A DNA stretch of 64,000 nt from Pseudomonas protegens CHA0 (GTDB lineage Bacteria; Pseudomonadota; Gammaproteobacteria; Pseudomonadales; Pseudomonadaceae): assembly GCF_000397205.1 (NCBI RefSeq), contig NC_021237.1:4031001-4095000 (forward strand), in the 5' to 3' direction. Of the stretch, positions 50,672-62,765 are shown piece by piece. The position numbers and the translations under genes were made by a program. Positions within the stretch are counted from its first letter, which is position 1, and the number at the start of each line of letters is the position of its first letter. The notes under the pieces were generated by a model. The model ran no database searches, was not told where the DNA came from, and saw only the letters and a list, made by a program, of their open reading frames with translations.

Positions 50672-50805
50672 CCCAGGCACTGCACAAACCGCTGCCGCGC
50701 CTGCGGCAGCGGTCCTGGCCCGCCCGCTTGCAATTTCACAACACTCGTTCAATTGCTGGGGCAATCCGCCACGGTTAAGGTGCGCCCTTCGCAACGCCCC
50801 ATTGA

Positions 50806-51888
50806 ATGGATAACGAGGTGAGCGTGAAGCCTTCAAGCGTGATCGTGGTGGGCGCCGGGATTGTCGGCGCCGCCATTGCCTACCACCTGGCCCGCCAGGG
50901 CGCGCAGGTGACCGTGCTGGAACAGGACAGCCCGGGCTCGGGCGTCACCCGCCACTCCTTTGCCTGGATCAACCCCCACGGCGAGTTCCCGGCAGCCGCC
51001 CGCGCCCTGCGGGCCCAGGCGCTGGCAGACTACCGCCGCCTGCAGCACGAACTGCCGGCCTTGCAGATCCGCTGGTCCGGCGCGCTGACCTACGGCGCGG
51101 CCGACCAGCAAGCGCCAGATACCGACGAGCCAACCGCCGAGGCCTCGACCCGGTGGCTGGACCGGGCCGGGGTTGCCCAACTGGAACCCCACCTGCAAGT
51201 GCTGCCGGAGCGTGCCCGCTATGCACCCGGCGAAGGCAGCCTGGACCCGGTGGCCGCCACCCGCACCCTGCTCGATGCGGCCTGCACCCACGGCGCCCGG
51301 GTGTTCGACCAGACCCAGGTACTTGGCTTGCGGGTCGAAGGCCAGCGGGTACTCGGGGTAAACACCACCGCCGGGCTCCACCGTGCCGACCAGGTGCTGC
51401 TCGCCAGCGGCTGCGCCACCCCGGCCCTGCTCGCGCCCCTGGGTATCCAATTGCCGGTGCAGGCCTCGCCGTCGATCCTGATCCGCATCAATGCGCCACC
51501 GGGCCTGGTCAAGACCCTGGTCTCCAACAGCCAGCTGGAAATCCGCGAAGCGGCGGACGGCAGCCTGCTGCTGGCCGAGGACTATATCGATGCCCAGGGT
51601 CCACTGGGGCCCGAGGCCATCGCGCAACAGGCCCTGGCCAGCATCCGCCAGCTGTTCCGTGGCGCCCAGGCCATCACCTTGCGCAGCGTGGAAGTCGGCC
51701 TGCGGCCGATGCCCGGGGACCAACTGCCGATCATCGGCCCCAGCACCCGCTACCAGGGCCTGTACCTGGCGGTGATGCACGCCGGCGTGACCCTGGCCCC
51801 CACGGTGGCGCGCCTGATCAGCCAGGAACTGCTGCACGGGCAAACCTGCGCCGAACTGGCCGCCTGCCGACCGGCACGCTTCGCCTGA
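50806..51888 (+). CDS. FAD-dependent oxidoreductase (DAO / glycine oxidase-like)
   Basis: A 360-residue flavoprotein. Motif VIVVGAGIVGAAIAYHLARQGAQVTVLEQDSPGSGVTRHSFAW (about residues 12-54) is the FAD domain; the C-terminal VGLRPMPGDQLPIIGP...GVTLAPTVARLI is the second FAD contact. Substrate is probably an amino acid or N-methylated amine. The ATG at 50806 is given; a GTG at 50824 with GAGGTG just upstream is a possible alternative start. Monocistronic. Confidence 0.87.
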   Translation: MDNEVSVKPSSVIVVGAGIVGAAIAYHLARQGAQVTVLEQDSPGSGVTRHSFAWINPHGEFPAAARALRAQALADYRRLQHELPALQIRWSGALTYGAADQQAPDTDEPTAEASTRWLDRAGVAQLEPHLQVLPERARYAPGEGSLDPVAATRTLLDAACTHGARVFDQTQVLGLRVEGQRVLGVNTTAGLHRADQVLLASGCATPALLAPLGIQLPVQASPSILIRINAPPGLVKTLVSNSQLEIREAADGSLLLAEDYIDAQGPLGPEAIAQQALASIRQLFRGAQAITLRSVEVGLRPMPGDQLPIIGPSTRYQGLYLAVMHAGVTLAPTVARLISQELLHGQTCAELAACRPARFA

Positions 51889-52006
51889 ACACCAGCCCCT
51901 GTCGCCACACCGCGGCAGGGCCTGCAAGATTTCACGGAATCATCCGCACTCGCCTGTTGTCCTCTTTTGATTGCACGACTTCTTAAGCGGACCGCAGGAG
52001 CTCTTC

Positions 52007-53752
52007 ATGGCGAACATCACCATCGCCCAGCAACTGGCAACCACCCTTGAACAGGCCGGGGTCAAGCGTATCTGGGGGCTGACCGGCGACAGCCTCAACG
52101 GCCTCACCGACGCTCTGCACAGCATGCAGACCATCGAGTGGATGCATGTGCGCCACGAAGAGGTGGCCGCCTTTGCCGCCGGCGCCGAAGCCGCCGCCAC
52201 GGGGCAACTGGCGGTGTGCGCCGGCAGCTGCGGGCCGGGCAACCTGCACCTGATCAATGGCCTGTTCGACTGTCACCGCAACCATGTGCCGGTACTGGCC
52301 ATCGCCGCACAGATCCCCTCCTCGGAGATCGGCCTCGACTATTTTCAGGAAACCCACCCTCAGGAGCTGTTCAAGGAGTGCAGCCACTTCGTCGAACTGG
52401 TGAGCAACCCGGCGCAGATGCCCGAGGTGCTGCACCGGGCCATGCGCAGCGCGATCCTCAACCGCGGCGTGGCGGTGGTGGTGATCCCCGGCGACGTGGC
52501 CCTGCAGCAGGTACCCGCCGCCAGCAAGCCATGGCCGGCCCTGCACGCACCGCGCACCCTGCCCGCCCCCCACGACCTGGACAAACTGGTGGAGTTGCTG
52601 AGCCAGAGCAAGGCCGTGACCCTGCTCTGCGGCAGCGGCTGCGCCGGCGCCCACGATCAGGTGGTGGCCCTGGCCGATGCCCTCGGCGCACCGGTGGTGC
52701 ACGCCCTGCGCGGCAAGGAGCACGTGGAGTGGGACAACCCCTTCGACGTCGGCATGACCGGCCTGATCGGCTTCAGCTCCGGCTACCACGCCATGCTCAA
52801 CTGCAACACCCTGGTGATGCTCGGCACCGACTTTCCCTATCGCCAGTTCTACCCCAGCGACGCCTGCGTCATACAGATCGACCGCAACCCCCAGGCCCTG
52901 GGCCGGCGAGTGCCGCTGGACCTGGGGATCGCCGCCGACGTCGGCGAAACCCTCGCCGCACTGCTGCCGCGCCTGCCCTATAAGGGCGACCGCCGCTTTC
53001 TCGAAGAATCCCTCAAGCACTACGCCAAGGCGCGCCAGGGCCTGGACGACCTGGCCCAGCCCTCGCCCGCTGGCCGGCCGATCCACCCGCAGTACCTGAC
53101 CCGGCTGCTCAGCGAACTGGCAGACCAAGACGCCATTTTCACTGCCGACGTCGGCACCCCCACGGTGTGGGCCGCGCGCTACCTGAAAATGAACGGCCAG
53201 CGGCGCCTGCTGGGCTCTTTCAACCACGGCTCCATGGCCAACGCCATGCCCCAGGCCATGGGCGCCCAGGCCGCCTTCCCCCAGCGCCAGGTGATCTCGC
53301 TGTCCGGCGATGGCGGCTTCAGCATGCTGATGGGCGACTTCATCTCCCTGGCCCAGCTCAAGCTGCCGGTGAAGATCGTGGTCTACGACAACGCCTCCCT
53401 GGGCTTCGTGGCCATGGAAATGAAGTCCGCCGGCTACCTGGACACCGGCACCGACCTGCACAACCCGGACTTTGCCGCCATGGCCAACGCCATGGGCATT
53501 CTCGGCCTGCGGGTGGAAAACTCCGAAGAACTGGAAGGCGCCCTGCGCACCGCCCTGGCCCATGACGGCCCGGTGCTGGTGGACGTGGTCACCGCCACCC
53601 AGGAACTGGCCATGCCGCCGGCCATCAAGCTGGAACAGGCCAAGGGCTTCAGCCTGTACATGCTCAAGGCGGTGATGAGCGGGCGTGGCGACGAGGTGAT
53701 CGAACTGGCCAGGACCAATTGGCTCAAGGACAGTTGGTTCAAGATCACCTAG
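52007..53752 (+). CDS. poxB: pyruvate dehydrogenase (quinone) / pyruvate oxidase
   Basis: A 581-residue thiamine-diphosphate enzyme that converts pyruvate to acetate and CO2, passing electrons via FAD to ubiquinone at the membrane. Features: catalytic Glu in [17 protein letters not shown] near residue 50, central FAD-binding domain, ThDP motif [29 protein letters not shown] near 435-465, and an amphipathic C-terminal tail. ATG at 52007 with ribosome binding site GCAGGAG. The poxB assignment over acetolactate synthase rests on overall pattern. Confidence 0.9.
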   Translation: MANITIAQQLATTLEQAGVKRIWGLTGDSLNGLTDALHSMQTIEWMHVRHEEVAAFAAGAEAAATGQLAVCAGSCGPGNLHLINGLFDCHRNHVPVLAIAAQIPSSEIGLDYFQETHPQELFKECSHFVELVSNPAQMPEVLHRAMRSAILNRGVAVVVIPGDVALQQVPAASKPWPALHAPRTLPAPHDLDKLVELLSQSKAVTLLCGSGCAGAHDQVVALADALGAPVVHALRGKEHVEWDNPFDVGMTGLIGFSSGYHAMLNCNTLVMLGTDFPYRQFYPSDACVIQIDRNPQALGRRVPLDLGIAADVGETLAALLPRLPYKGDRRFLEESLKHYAKARQGLDDLAQPSPAGRPIHPQYLTRLLSELADQDAIFTADVGTPTVWAARYLKMNGQRRLLGSFNHGSMANAMPQAMGAQAAFPQRQVISLSGDGGFSMLMGDFISLAQLKLPVKIVVYDNASLGFVAMEMKSAGYLDTGTDLHNPDFAAMANAMGILGLRVENSEELEGALRTALAHDGPVLVDVVTATQELAMPPAIKLEQAKGFSLYMLKAVMSGRGDEVIELARTNWLKDSWFKIT

Positions 53753-53782
53753 AAAGGCTCTACCCCCGGGCATGCCATCGCA

Positions 53783-53808
53783 GCCTCTAATGCACCCACA
53801 TTAGAGGC
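53783..53808. terminator. perfect inverted repeat after poxB
   Basis: GCCTCTAATG-CACCCA-CATTAGAGGC, a 10-bp perfect stem 31 bases after the poxB stop, without a T-tract. It may be a poor terminator or an operator for the ParA fragment, whose ATG is nine bases further on. Confidence 0.5.
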
Positions 53809-53816
53809 CTGTGTCC

Positions 53817-53978
53817 ATGAAAAGGGTGGCAGTAGCATCCATCGAGGGTGGCGTTGGGAAAACCACCACCTCCGCAGGCCTCGCCTCTTATCCATTAAGA
53901 CAAGACGTTTCGACTGCACGCCAACGGATTGGCCGTAAGCACAAGCGGGACAAGAAAACCGTCGCGTTCCTTCAGTGA
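53817..53978 (+). pseudogene. N-terminal fragment of a ParA/MinD-type ATPase
   Basis: A 53-codon ORF starting MKRVAVASIEGGVGKTTTSA, which is the deviant Walker A motif and first strand of ParA/Soj proteins. After about residue 25 the sequence departs (QDVSTARQRIGRKHKRDKK) and stops, while a functional ParA has over 200 residues. So only the first helix-loop unit survives. ParA genes are typical of plasmids and integrative elements; the fragment lies 300 bp left of prnA at the edge of the acquired cluster. Confidence 0.65.
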
Positions 53979-56975
<2,997 letters not shown>

Positions 56976-57017
56976 TGCGCGCGACCCAGTGTTATTTCAC
57001 AAGGAGAGTTTGCCCCC

Positions 57018-58721
57018 ATGACTCAGAAGAGCCCCGCGAACGGACACGATAGCAACCACTTCGACGTAATCATCCTCGGTTCGGGCATGTCCGGTACCCA
57101 GATGGGGGCCATCCTGGCCAAACAACAGTTTCGCGTGCTGATCATCGAGCAGTCGTCGCACCCGCGGTTCACGATCGGCGAATCGTCGATCCCCGAAACG
57201 TCTCTCATGAACCGCATCATCGCTGATCGCTACGACATTCCGGAGCTCGGCCACATCACCTCGTTCTACTCGACGCAGCGTTACGTTTCGTCGAGCACGG
57301 GCATCAAGCGCAACTTCGGCTTCGTGTTCCACAAACCTGGCCAGGAGCACGACCCGAAGGAGTTCACCCAGTGCGTCATTCCCGAGCTGCCGTGGGGGCC
57401 GGAGAGCCATTATTACCGGCAGGACGTCGACGCCTATCTGTTGCAAGCGGCCATCAAATATGGCTGCACGGTCCGCCAGAAGACGAGCGTGACCGAATAT
57501 CACGCGGACAAGGACGGCGTCGCGGTGACCACCGCCGAGGGCGAGCGGTTCACCGGCCGGTACATGATCGACTGCGGAGGACCCGGCGCGCCGCTGGCGA
57601 CCAAGTTCGGGCTCCGCGAAGAGCCGTGTCGCTTCAAGACGCACTCGCGCAGCCTCTACACGCACATGCTCGGGGTCAAGCCGTTCGACGACATCTTCAA
57701 GGTCAAGGGGCAGCGCTGGCGCTGGCACGAAGGAACCTTGCACCACATGTTCACCGGCGGCTGGCTCTGGGTGATTCCGTTCAACAACCACCCGCGCTCG
57801 ACCAATAACCTGGTGAGCGTCGGCCTGCAGCTCGACCCGCGTGTCTACCCGAAAACCGACATTCCCGCGCAGCAGGAATTCGACGAGTTCCTCGCGCGGT
57901 TCCCGAGCATCGGCGCTCAGTTCCGGGACGCCGTGCCAGTGCGCGACTGGGTCAAGACCGACCGCCTGCAGTTCTCGTCGAACGCCTGCGTCGGCGACCG
58001 CTACTGCCTGATGCTGCACGCGAACGGGTTCATCGACCCGCTCTTCTCCCGGGGGCTCGAGAACACCGCGGTGACCATCCACGCGCTCGCGGCGCGCCTC
58101 ATCAAGGCGCTACGCGACGACGACTTCTCCCCCGAGCGCTTCGAGTACATCGAGCGCCTGCAGCAAAAGCTTTTGGACCACAACGACGACTTCGTCAGCT
58201 GCTGCTACACGGCGTTCTCGGACTTCCGCCTATGGGACGCGTTCCACCGGCTGTGGGCGGTCGGCACTATCCTCGGGCAGTTCCGGCTGGTGCAAGCCCA
58301 CGCGAGGTTTCGCGCGTCGCGCGACGAGGGCGACCTCGATCACCTCGACAACGACCCGCCGTACCTCGGGTACCTGTGCGCGGACATGGAGCAGTACTAC
58401 CAGTTGTTCAACGACGCCAAAGCCGAGGTCGAGGCCGTGAGCGCCGGGCACAAGTCGGCCGAGGAGGCCGCGTTGCGGATTCACGCCCTCATCGACGAAC
58501 GAGACTTCGCCAAGCCGATGTTCGGCTTCGGGTACTGCATCACCGGGGACAAGCCGCAGCTCAACAACTCGAAGTACAGCCTGATACCGGCGATGAAGCT
58601 GATGTACTGGACGCAAACCCGCGCGCCGGCAGAGGTGAAGAAGTACTTCGACTACAACCCGATGTTCGCGCTGCTCAAGGCGTACATCACCACCCGCATC
58701 GGCTTGGCTCTGAAGAAGTAG
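57018..58721 (+). CDS. prnC: PrnC, monodechloroaminopyrrolnitrin 3-halogenase (pyrrolnitrin step 3)
   Basis: A 567-residue FADH2-dependent halogenase that adds the second chlorine to the pyrrole ring, giving aminopyrrolnitrin. It has an FAD motif LGSGMSGTQMGAIL near residue 17, TIGESSIPETS near 54, and WLWVIPF near 253, corresponding to the WxWxIP region. Ribosome binding site AAGGAGAG precedes the ATG. Related to other phenol/pyrrole halogenases more than to PrnA. Confidence 0.96.
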   Translation: MTQKSPANGHDSNHFDVIILGSGMSGTQMGAILAKQQFRVLIIEQSSHPRFTIGESSIPETSLMNRIIADRYDIPELGHITSFYSTQRYVSSSTGIKRNFGFVFHKPGQEHDPKEFTQCVIPELPWGPESHYYRQDVDAYLLQAAIKYGCTVRQKTSVTEYHADKDGVAVTTAEGERFTGRYMIDCGGPGAPLATKFGLREEPCRFKTHSRSLYTHMLGVKPFDDIFKVKGQRWRWHEGTLHHMFTGGWLWVIPFNNHPRSTNNLVSVGLQLDPRVYPKTDIPAQQEFDEFLARFPSIGAQFRDAVPVRDWVKTDRLQFSSNACVGDRYCLMLHANGFIDPLFSRGLENTAVTIHALAARLIKALRDDDFSPERFEYIERLQQKLLDHNDDFVSCCYTAFSDFRLWDAFHRLWAVGTILGQFRLVQAHARFRASRDEGDLDHLDNDPPYLGYLCADMEQYYQLFNDAKAEVEAVSAGHKSAEEAALRIHALIDERDFAKPMFGFGYCITGDKPQLNNSKYSLIPAMKLMYWTQTRAPAEVKKYFDYNPMFALLKAYITTRIGLALKK

Positions 58722-58745
58722 TCGGCCAAGGACGGCACACACGCG

Positions 58746-59837
58746 ATGAACAACATTCAATTGGATCAAGCGAACGTCAAGAAGCATCCCCCGGGGGCGT
58801 ACGACGCGACCACACGCGTGGCCGCGAGCTGGTACGTCGCGATGCGCTCGAACGGCCTCAGGGACAAGCCGAAGGAGTTGACGCTTTTTGGCCGTCCGTA
58901 CGTGGCGTGGCGCGCAGCGACGGGGCAGGCCGTGGTGATGGACCGCCACTGCTCGCACCTGGGCGCGAACCTGGCTGACGGGCGGATCAAGGACGGGTGC
59001 ATCCAGTGCCCGTTTCACCACTGGCGCTACGACGAGCAAGGCAAGTGCGTTCACATCCCCGGCCACAGCGAGGTGGTGCGCCAGCTGGAGCCGGTGCCAC
59101 GCGCGGCGCGCCAGCCGACGTTGGTCACCACCGAGCGATACGGCTACGTGTGGGTCTGGTACGGCTCCCCGCAGCCGCTGCACCCGCTGCCCGAAATCAC
59201 CGCAGCCGACGTCGACAACGGCGACTTCATGCACCTGCACTTCGCGTTCGAGACGACGACGGCGGTCTTGCGGATCGTCGAGAACTTCTACGACGCACAG
59301 CACGCAACCCCCGTGCACGCGCTCCCGATCTCGGCCTTCGAGCTCAAGCTCTTCGACGACTGGAGCCGGTGGCCGGAGGTTGAGTCGCTGGCCCGGGCGG
59401 GCGCGTGGTTCGGTGCCGGGATCGACTTCCACGTGAACCGCTACTTCGGCCCCCTCGGCATGCTGTCGCGCGCGCTCGGCCTGAACATGTCGCAGATGAA
59501 CCTGCACTTCGATGGCTACCCCGGCGGGTGCGTCATGACCGTTGCCCTGGACGCAGACGTCAAATACAAACTGCTCCAGTGTGTGACACCGGTGAGCGAC
59601 GGCAAGAACATCATGCACATGCTCATCTCGATCAAGAAGGTGGGCGGCGTCCTGCGCCGTGCGACCGACTTCGTGCTGTTCGGGCTGCAGACCAGACAGG
59701 CAGCGGGGTACGACGTCAAAATCTGGAACGGGATGAAGCCCGACGGCGGCGGCGCGTACAGCAAGTACGACAAGCTCGTGCTCAAGTACCGTGCGTTCTA
59801 CCGCGGCTGGGTCGACCGTGTCGCGAGTGAGCAGTAA
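58746..59837 (+). CDS. prnD: PrnD, aminopyrrolnitrin N-oxygenase (pyrrolnitrin step 4)
   Basis: A 363-residue Rieske non-haem iron oxygenase that oxidises the aryl amine of aminopyrrolnitrin to the nitro group. Rieske ligands Cys69, His71, Cys88 and His91 (DRHCSHLG...CIQCPFHHW) and mononuclear iron ligands Asp183, His186 and His191 (ENFYDAQHATPVH) are all visible. Its TAA stop overlaps the ATG of the 51-codon ORF. Electrons are thought to come from the flavin reductase encoded downstream. Confidence 0.97.
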   Translation: MNNIQLDQANVKKHPPGAYDATTRVAASWYVAMRSNGLRDKPKELTLFGRPYVAWRAATGQAVVMDRHCSHLGANLADGRIKDGCIQCPFHHWRYDEQGKCVHIPGHSEVVRQLEPVPRAARQPTLVTTERYGYVWVWYGSPQPLHPLPEITAADVDNGDFMHLHFAFETTTAVLRIVENFYDAQHATPVHALPISAFELKLFDDWSRWPEVESLARAGAWFGAGIDFHVNRYFGPLGMLSRALGLNMSQMNLHFDGYPGGCVMTVALDADVKYKLLQCVTPVSDGKNIMHMLISIKKVGGVLRRATDFVLFGLQTRQAAGYDVKIWNGMKPDGGGAYSKYDKLVLKYRAFYRGWVDRVASEQ

Positions 59838-59992
59838 TGCGTGAGGCCGAGCCGGTAGCGGTCGCGTCGCGCTGCCCGGCGCTTGCGAACCTTTCGAGCT
59901 GCGTCACGGAGATCACGGCGTACGGCGCGGCGGGCCCGCTTGGGCTCGCGGCCACCCGCTTGGTGTCGGTGTCGCTCTTTGCGAGGTATTGA
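59837..59992 (+). CDS. 51-codon linking ORF between prnD and the antiporter gene
   Basis: ATG at 59837 overlaps the prnD stop (TAATG) and the stop at 59990-59992 overlaps the antiporter ATG (TGATG). Both junctions are the form used for translational coupling. The product MREAEPVAVASRCPALANLS and onward is Ala/Val/Leu-rich, with one weakly hydrophobic end (PLGLAATRLVSVSLFARY). I recognise no family. It could be a real small protein, a remnant of a larger gene, or merely a coupling ORF. Confidence 0.45.
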   Translation: MREAEPVAVASRCPALANLSSCVTEITAYGAAGPLGLAATRLVSVSLFARY

Positions 59993-61227
59993 TGACCATC
60001 TGGCTGTTGCAACTCGTGCTGGTGATCGCGCTCTGCAACCTCTGCGGCCGCCTTGCCGAACGGCTCGGCCAGTGCGCGGTGGTCGGCGAGATCGCGGCCG
60101 GCCTGCTGTTGGGGCCTTCGCTGTTCGGCGTGATCGCACCGAGTTTCTACGACCTGTTGTTCGGCCCACGTACGCTGTCAGCCATGGCGCAAGTCGGCGA
60201 AGTCGGCCTGATACTGCTGATGTTTCAGATCGGTCTGCATATGGAGTTGAGCGAGACGCTGCGCGGCAAGCGCTGGCGCATACCTGTCGCGATCGCGGCG
60301 GGCGGGCTCATCGCGCCGGCCGCGATCGGCATGATCGTCGCCATCGTCTCGAAAGATACGCTCGCCAGCGACGTGCCGGCGCTGCCCTACATACTCTTTT
60401 GCGGTGTCGCACTTGCGGTATCAGCGGTGCCGGTGATGGCGCGCATCATCGACGACCTGGCGCTCGGCGCCATGGTCGGCGCACGGCACGCAATGTCTGC
60501 CGCGATGCTGACGGATGCGCTCGGCTGGATGCTGCTGGCAACGATTGCCTCGCTATCGAGCGGGCCTGGCTGGGCATTTGCGCACATGCTCGTCAGCCTG
60601 CTCGTGTACCTGCTGCTATGCGCGCTCCTGGTGCGCTTCGTGGTGCGACCGGTGCTTGCGCGGCTCGCCTCGACTGCGCATGCGACGCGCGACCGCTTGG
60701 CCGTGTTGCTCTGTTTTGTAATAGCCTCGGCACTCGCGACGTCGCTGATCGGATTCCATAGTGCATTTGGCGCACTTGCGGCGGCGCTGTTCGTGCGGCG
60801 CGTGCCCGGCGTCGCGAAGGAGTGGCGCGATAACGTCGAAGGTTTCGTCAAGCTTGTACTGATGCCGGTGTTCTTCGCGTGCGCGGGGCTGCATGCGTCG
60901 GTCGGCACGATCGACGACGCGGCATCATGGATGTGGTGCGGGGTATTCCTCGTGGGCGGATTCATCGGCAAGTTCGGCGGCAGCTATCTGGGCGCGCGTG
61001 GCACTGGGCTGGCGCCGCACGATGCGATGCTGGTGAGCTCGTTGATGAATACGCGCGGGCTGATGGAGCTAATCGTCCTGTCAATCGGCCTGCAGATGCA
61101 GATTCTTCCGCCAAAGGTCTACACGATCCTCGTGGTGTTCGCGCTGGTGACGACGGCGCTGACCGCACCGCTGGTTCGATTCACGCTGCGCATGCAAACA
61201 CGCGCAATGAGCCAACAGGCCGCCTGA
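59992..61227 (+). CDS. CPA2/Kef-type monovalent cation:proton antiporter
   Basis: A 411-residue membrane protein with about 12 segments and the Na_H_Exchanger pattern: VVGEIAAGLLLGPSLFG near residue 30, FQIGLHMEL near 80, LTDALGWMLLATIA near 175 (membrane Asp) and VSSLMNTRGLMELIVL near 345. No TrkA/RCK regulatory domain follows. It sits in frame-coupled order between prnD and the prnF-type reductase, on the same strand, with codon use like the prn genes. A role in tolerance to, or export of, the antibiotic is possible (pyrrolnitrin disturbs membrane potential) but not shown. Confidence 0.87.
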   Translation: MTIWLLQLVLVIALCNLCGRLAERLGQCAVVGEIAAGLLLGPSLFGVIAPSFYDLLFGPRTLSAMAQVGEVGLILLMFQIGLHMELSETLRGKRWRIPVAIAAGGLIAPAAIGMIVAIVSKDTLASDVPALPYILFCGVALAVSAVPVMARIIDDLALGAMVGARHAMSAAMLTDALGWMLLATIASLSSGPGWAFAHMLVSLLVYLLLCALLVRFVVRPVLARLASTAHATRDRLAVLLCFVIASALATSLIGFHSAFGALAAALFVRRVPGVAKEWRDNVEGFVKLVLMPVFFACAGLHASVGTIDDAASWMWCGVFLVGGFIGKFGGSYLGARGTGLAPHDAMLVSSLMNTRGLMELIVLSIGLQMQILPPKVYTILVVFALVTTALTAPLVRFTLRMQTRAMSQQAA

Positions 61228-61251
61228 GCCAGCTTGAGGGGAGAGCTCACC

Positions 61252-61812
61252 ATGATTGCTGCCACCGAAACCAAAGTTCACGATTTGCTCGATGCCGAGG
61301 GCCGCGATGTCCGCGATGCCCGTGAACTGCGCAACGTGCTGGGGCAGTTTGCTACCGGTGTGACCGTGATCACCACCCGCACCGCAGACGGCCGCAACGT
61401 CGGTGTGACGGCCAACTCGTTCTCCTCACTGTCGCTGTCACCGGCGCTGGTGCTCTGGAGCCTGGCACGCACGGCACCGAGCCTGAAGGCCTTTTGCTCG
61501 GCGAGCCACTTCGCCATCAACGTACTGGGCGCGCACCAGCACCACCTGTCGGAGCAGTTCGCACGGGCAGCAGCCGACAAGTTCGCCGGTGTAGCTCATT
61601 CCTATGGCAAGGCGGGAGCCCCGGTGCTGGACGATGTGGTGGCAGTGCTGGTGTGCCGCAACGTCACCCAGTACGAGGGCGGTGACCACCTGATCTTCAT
61701 TGGCGAGATCGAACAATACCGCTACAGCGGCGCAGAACCGCTGGTCTTCCATGCAGGCCAGTACCGGGGGCTAGGGAGCAATAGAGCAGAAAGCGTCCTC
61801 AAGCACGAATAG
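61252..61812 (+). CDS. prnF: flavin reductase, matching PrnF
   Basis: A 186-residue flavin reductase-like (FMN-binding split barrel) protein. Motifs: LGQFATGVTVITTRTADG near residue 30, VGVTANSFSSLSLSPALVLWSL near 52-73, and the tail HLIFIGEIEQYRY...PLVFHAGQYRGL. A reductase at this place beside prnABCD has been described as PrnF, giving reduced flavin to PrnD. The halogenases PrnA and PrnC also need FADH2, so it may serve several steps. The start at 61252 has GAGGGGAG upstream. Last gene of the prn unit. Confidence 0.87.
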   Translation: MIAATETKVHDLLDAEGRDVRDARELRNVLGQFATGVTVITTRTADGRNVGVTANSFSSLSLSPALVLWSLARTAPSLKAFCSASHFAINVLGAHQHHLSEQFARAAADKFAGVAHSYGKAGAPVLDDVVAVLVCRNVTQYEGGDHLIFIGEIEQYRYSGAEPLVFHAGQYRGLGSNRAESVLKHE

Positions 61813-61961
61813 CCCGGCTCATGTGATCTTTTGCCGGGAAAGGTCACTGACCCAGGTGTCCCTGGATGTGGCAGCAGCTCGACCTCAGTGGCTCGCTCGC
61901 AGCGCCCCAGCGAACAACCAGCCCGACCGGCCAAGCGCCCGCGACAGCTATTTGTAGTTTC

Positions 61962-62018
61962 CCTCCTCCTCCTCCTCCTCCTCCTCCTCCTCCTCCTCCT
62001 CCTCCTCCTCCTCCTCCT
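61962..62018. repeat. (CCT)19 trinucleotide microsatellite
   Basis: Nineteen uninterrupted CCT units (57 bp), followed by CTCTG, about 150 bp after prnF and 230 bp before the ECF sigma gene. Runs of this size are rare in Pseudomonas and are prone to slippage. The open frames that cross it (poly-Leu, poly-Pro or poly-Arg) have no coding support outside the repeat. Its purity argues that it is recent or variable. Confidence 0.97.
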
Positions 62019-62184
62019 CTGAAGTCGATCCGACACCCACGCCAGGAAATGAATAATCACTATTGGGTTTGTGCCCAATGAGAAAGCCCTTGTAGTACGT
62101 TTTTTTCGAATGCCTTAGGCCCTTGAAGCCTGGCCATCCCAGCGCGAGGCTTGCCCAGGCGCTGCTGATTGAGGCTCACAAAAT

Positions 62185-62203
62185 GCATTTGATAATCATT
62201 TGC
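62185..62203 (+). promoter_or_regulatory. Fur box upstream of the ECF sigma gene
   Basis: GCATTTGATAATCATTTGC matches 13 of 19 positions of GATAATGATAATCATTATC, including the full central TGATAATCATT. It is 43 bases before the sigma factor ATG, so iron repression is expected. Confidence 0.8.
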
Positions 62204-62246
62204 AATCAAGGATAGAATCCCGCCCCCTCGTCTGATCCCGCCTTGA

Positions 62247-62765
62247 ATGATCGCCGCCGTGTCTTATCTCAGCGATAAACTCGAGCTCTACCTTTCCCAC
62301 CGTACTGCGCTGGTCGACTATTCGGCGCCCATTGTCGGTTGTCGGGCTCAAGCCGAAGAAGTGGTCCAGGAGGCCTGGCTGCGCTTCTGCGGCCAGGCCG
62401 ATAGCGCCGCCCAGCCGAGCAACCCGGTGGGCTACCTGTACCGCATCGTGCGCAACCTGTCCTTTGACCTGCTGCGGCGCTCGACCCTGGAAAATCGTCA
62501 TCCCGATGGCGCCGATCTGCTGAACGAGCTGCCCTCGAGTACGCCATCACCGGAGCATCAGGCGCTGCACAGCGACCAGTTGCGCCTGCTGCAAGATGCG
62601 CTGGCACTGCTGCCGGAGCGCACGCGCCGAGCCTTCCACATGCACCGCCTGCAACACCTGACCTTCCAGGAAATTGCCGCTGAGCTGAAGATCTCCTCCA
62701 GCTTGGCGCACCAGCTGGTGCGTGACGCACTGACCCACTGTGCGGAGCACCTGGCCGATGACTGA
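62247..62765 (+). CDS. ECF sigma factor, FecI type
   Basis: A 172-residue sigma-70 factor of the iron-starvation ECF group. Region 2 (SAPIVGCRAQAEEVVQEAWLRFCGQ...NPVGYLYRIVRNLSFDLLRR) and region 4 (LLPERTRRAFHMHRLQHLTFQEIAAELKISSSLAHQLVRDAL) are both complete. Its 3' end overlaps the fecR-like start by eight bases. It should direct transcription of the TonB receptor gene at 63876 when a ferric siderophore is sensed. Confidence 0.92.
   Translation: MIAAVSYLSDKLELYLSHRTALVDYSAPIVGCRAQAEEVVQEAWLRFCGQADSAAQPSNPVGYLYRIVRNLSFDLLRRSTLENRHPDGADLLNELPSSTPSPEHQALHSDQLRLLQDALALLPERTRRAFHMHRLQHLTFQEIAAELKISSSLAHQLVRDALTHCAEHLADD

Noticed and set aside
61831..62081. Poly-Leu and Poly-Pro ORFs across the CCT tract
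   Set aside because: They are products of the microsatellite; flanking residues show no coding character and no ribosome binding site.
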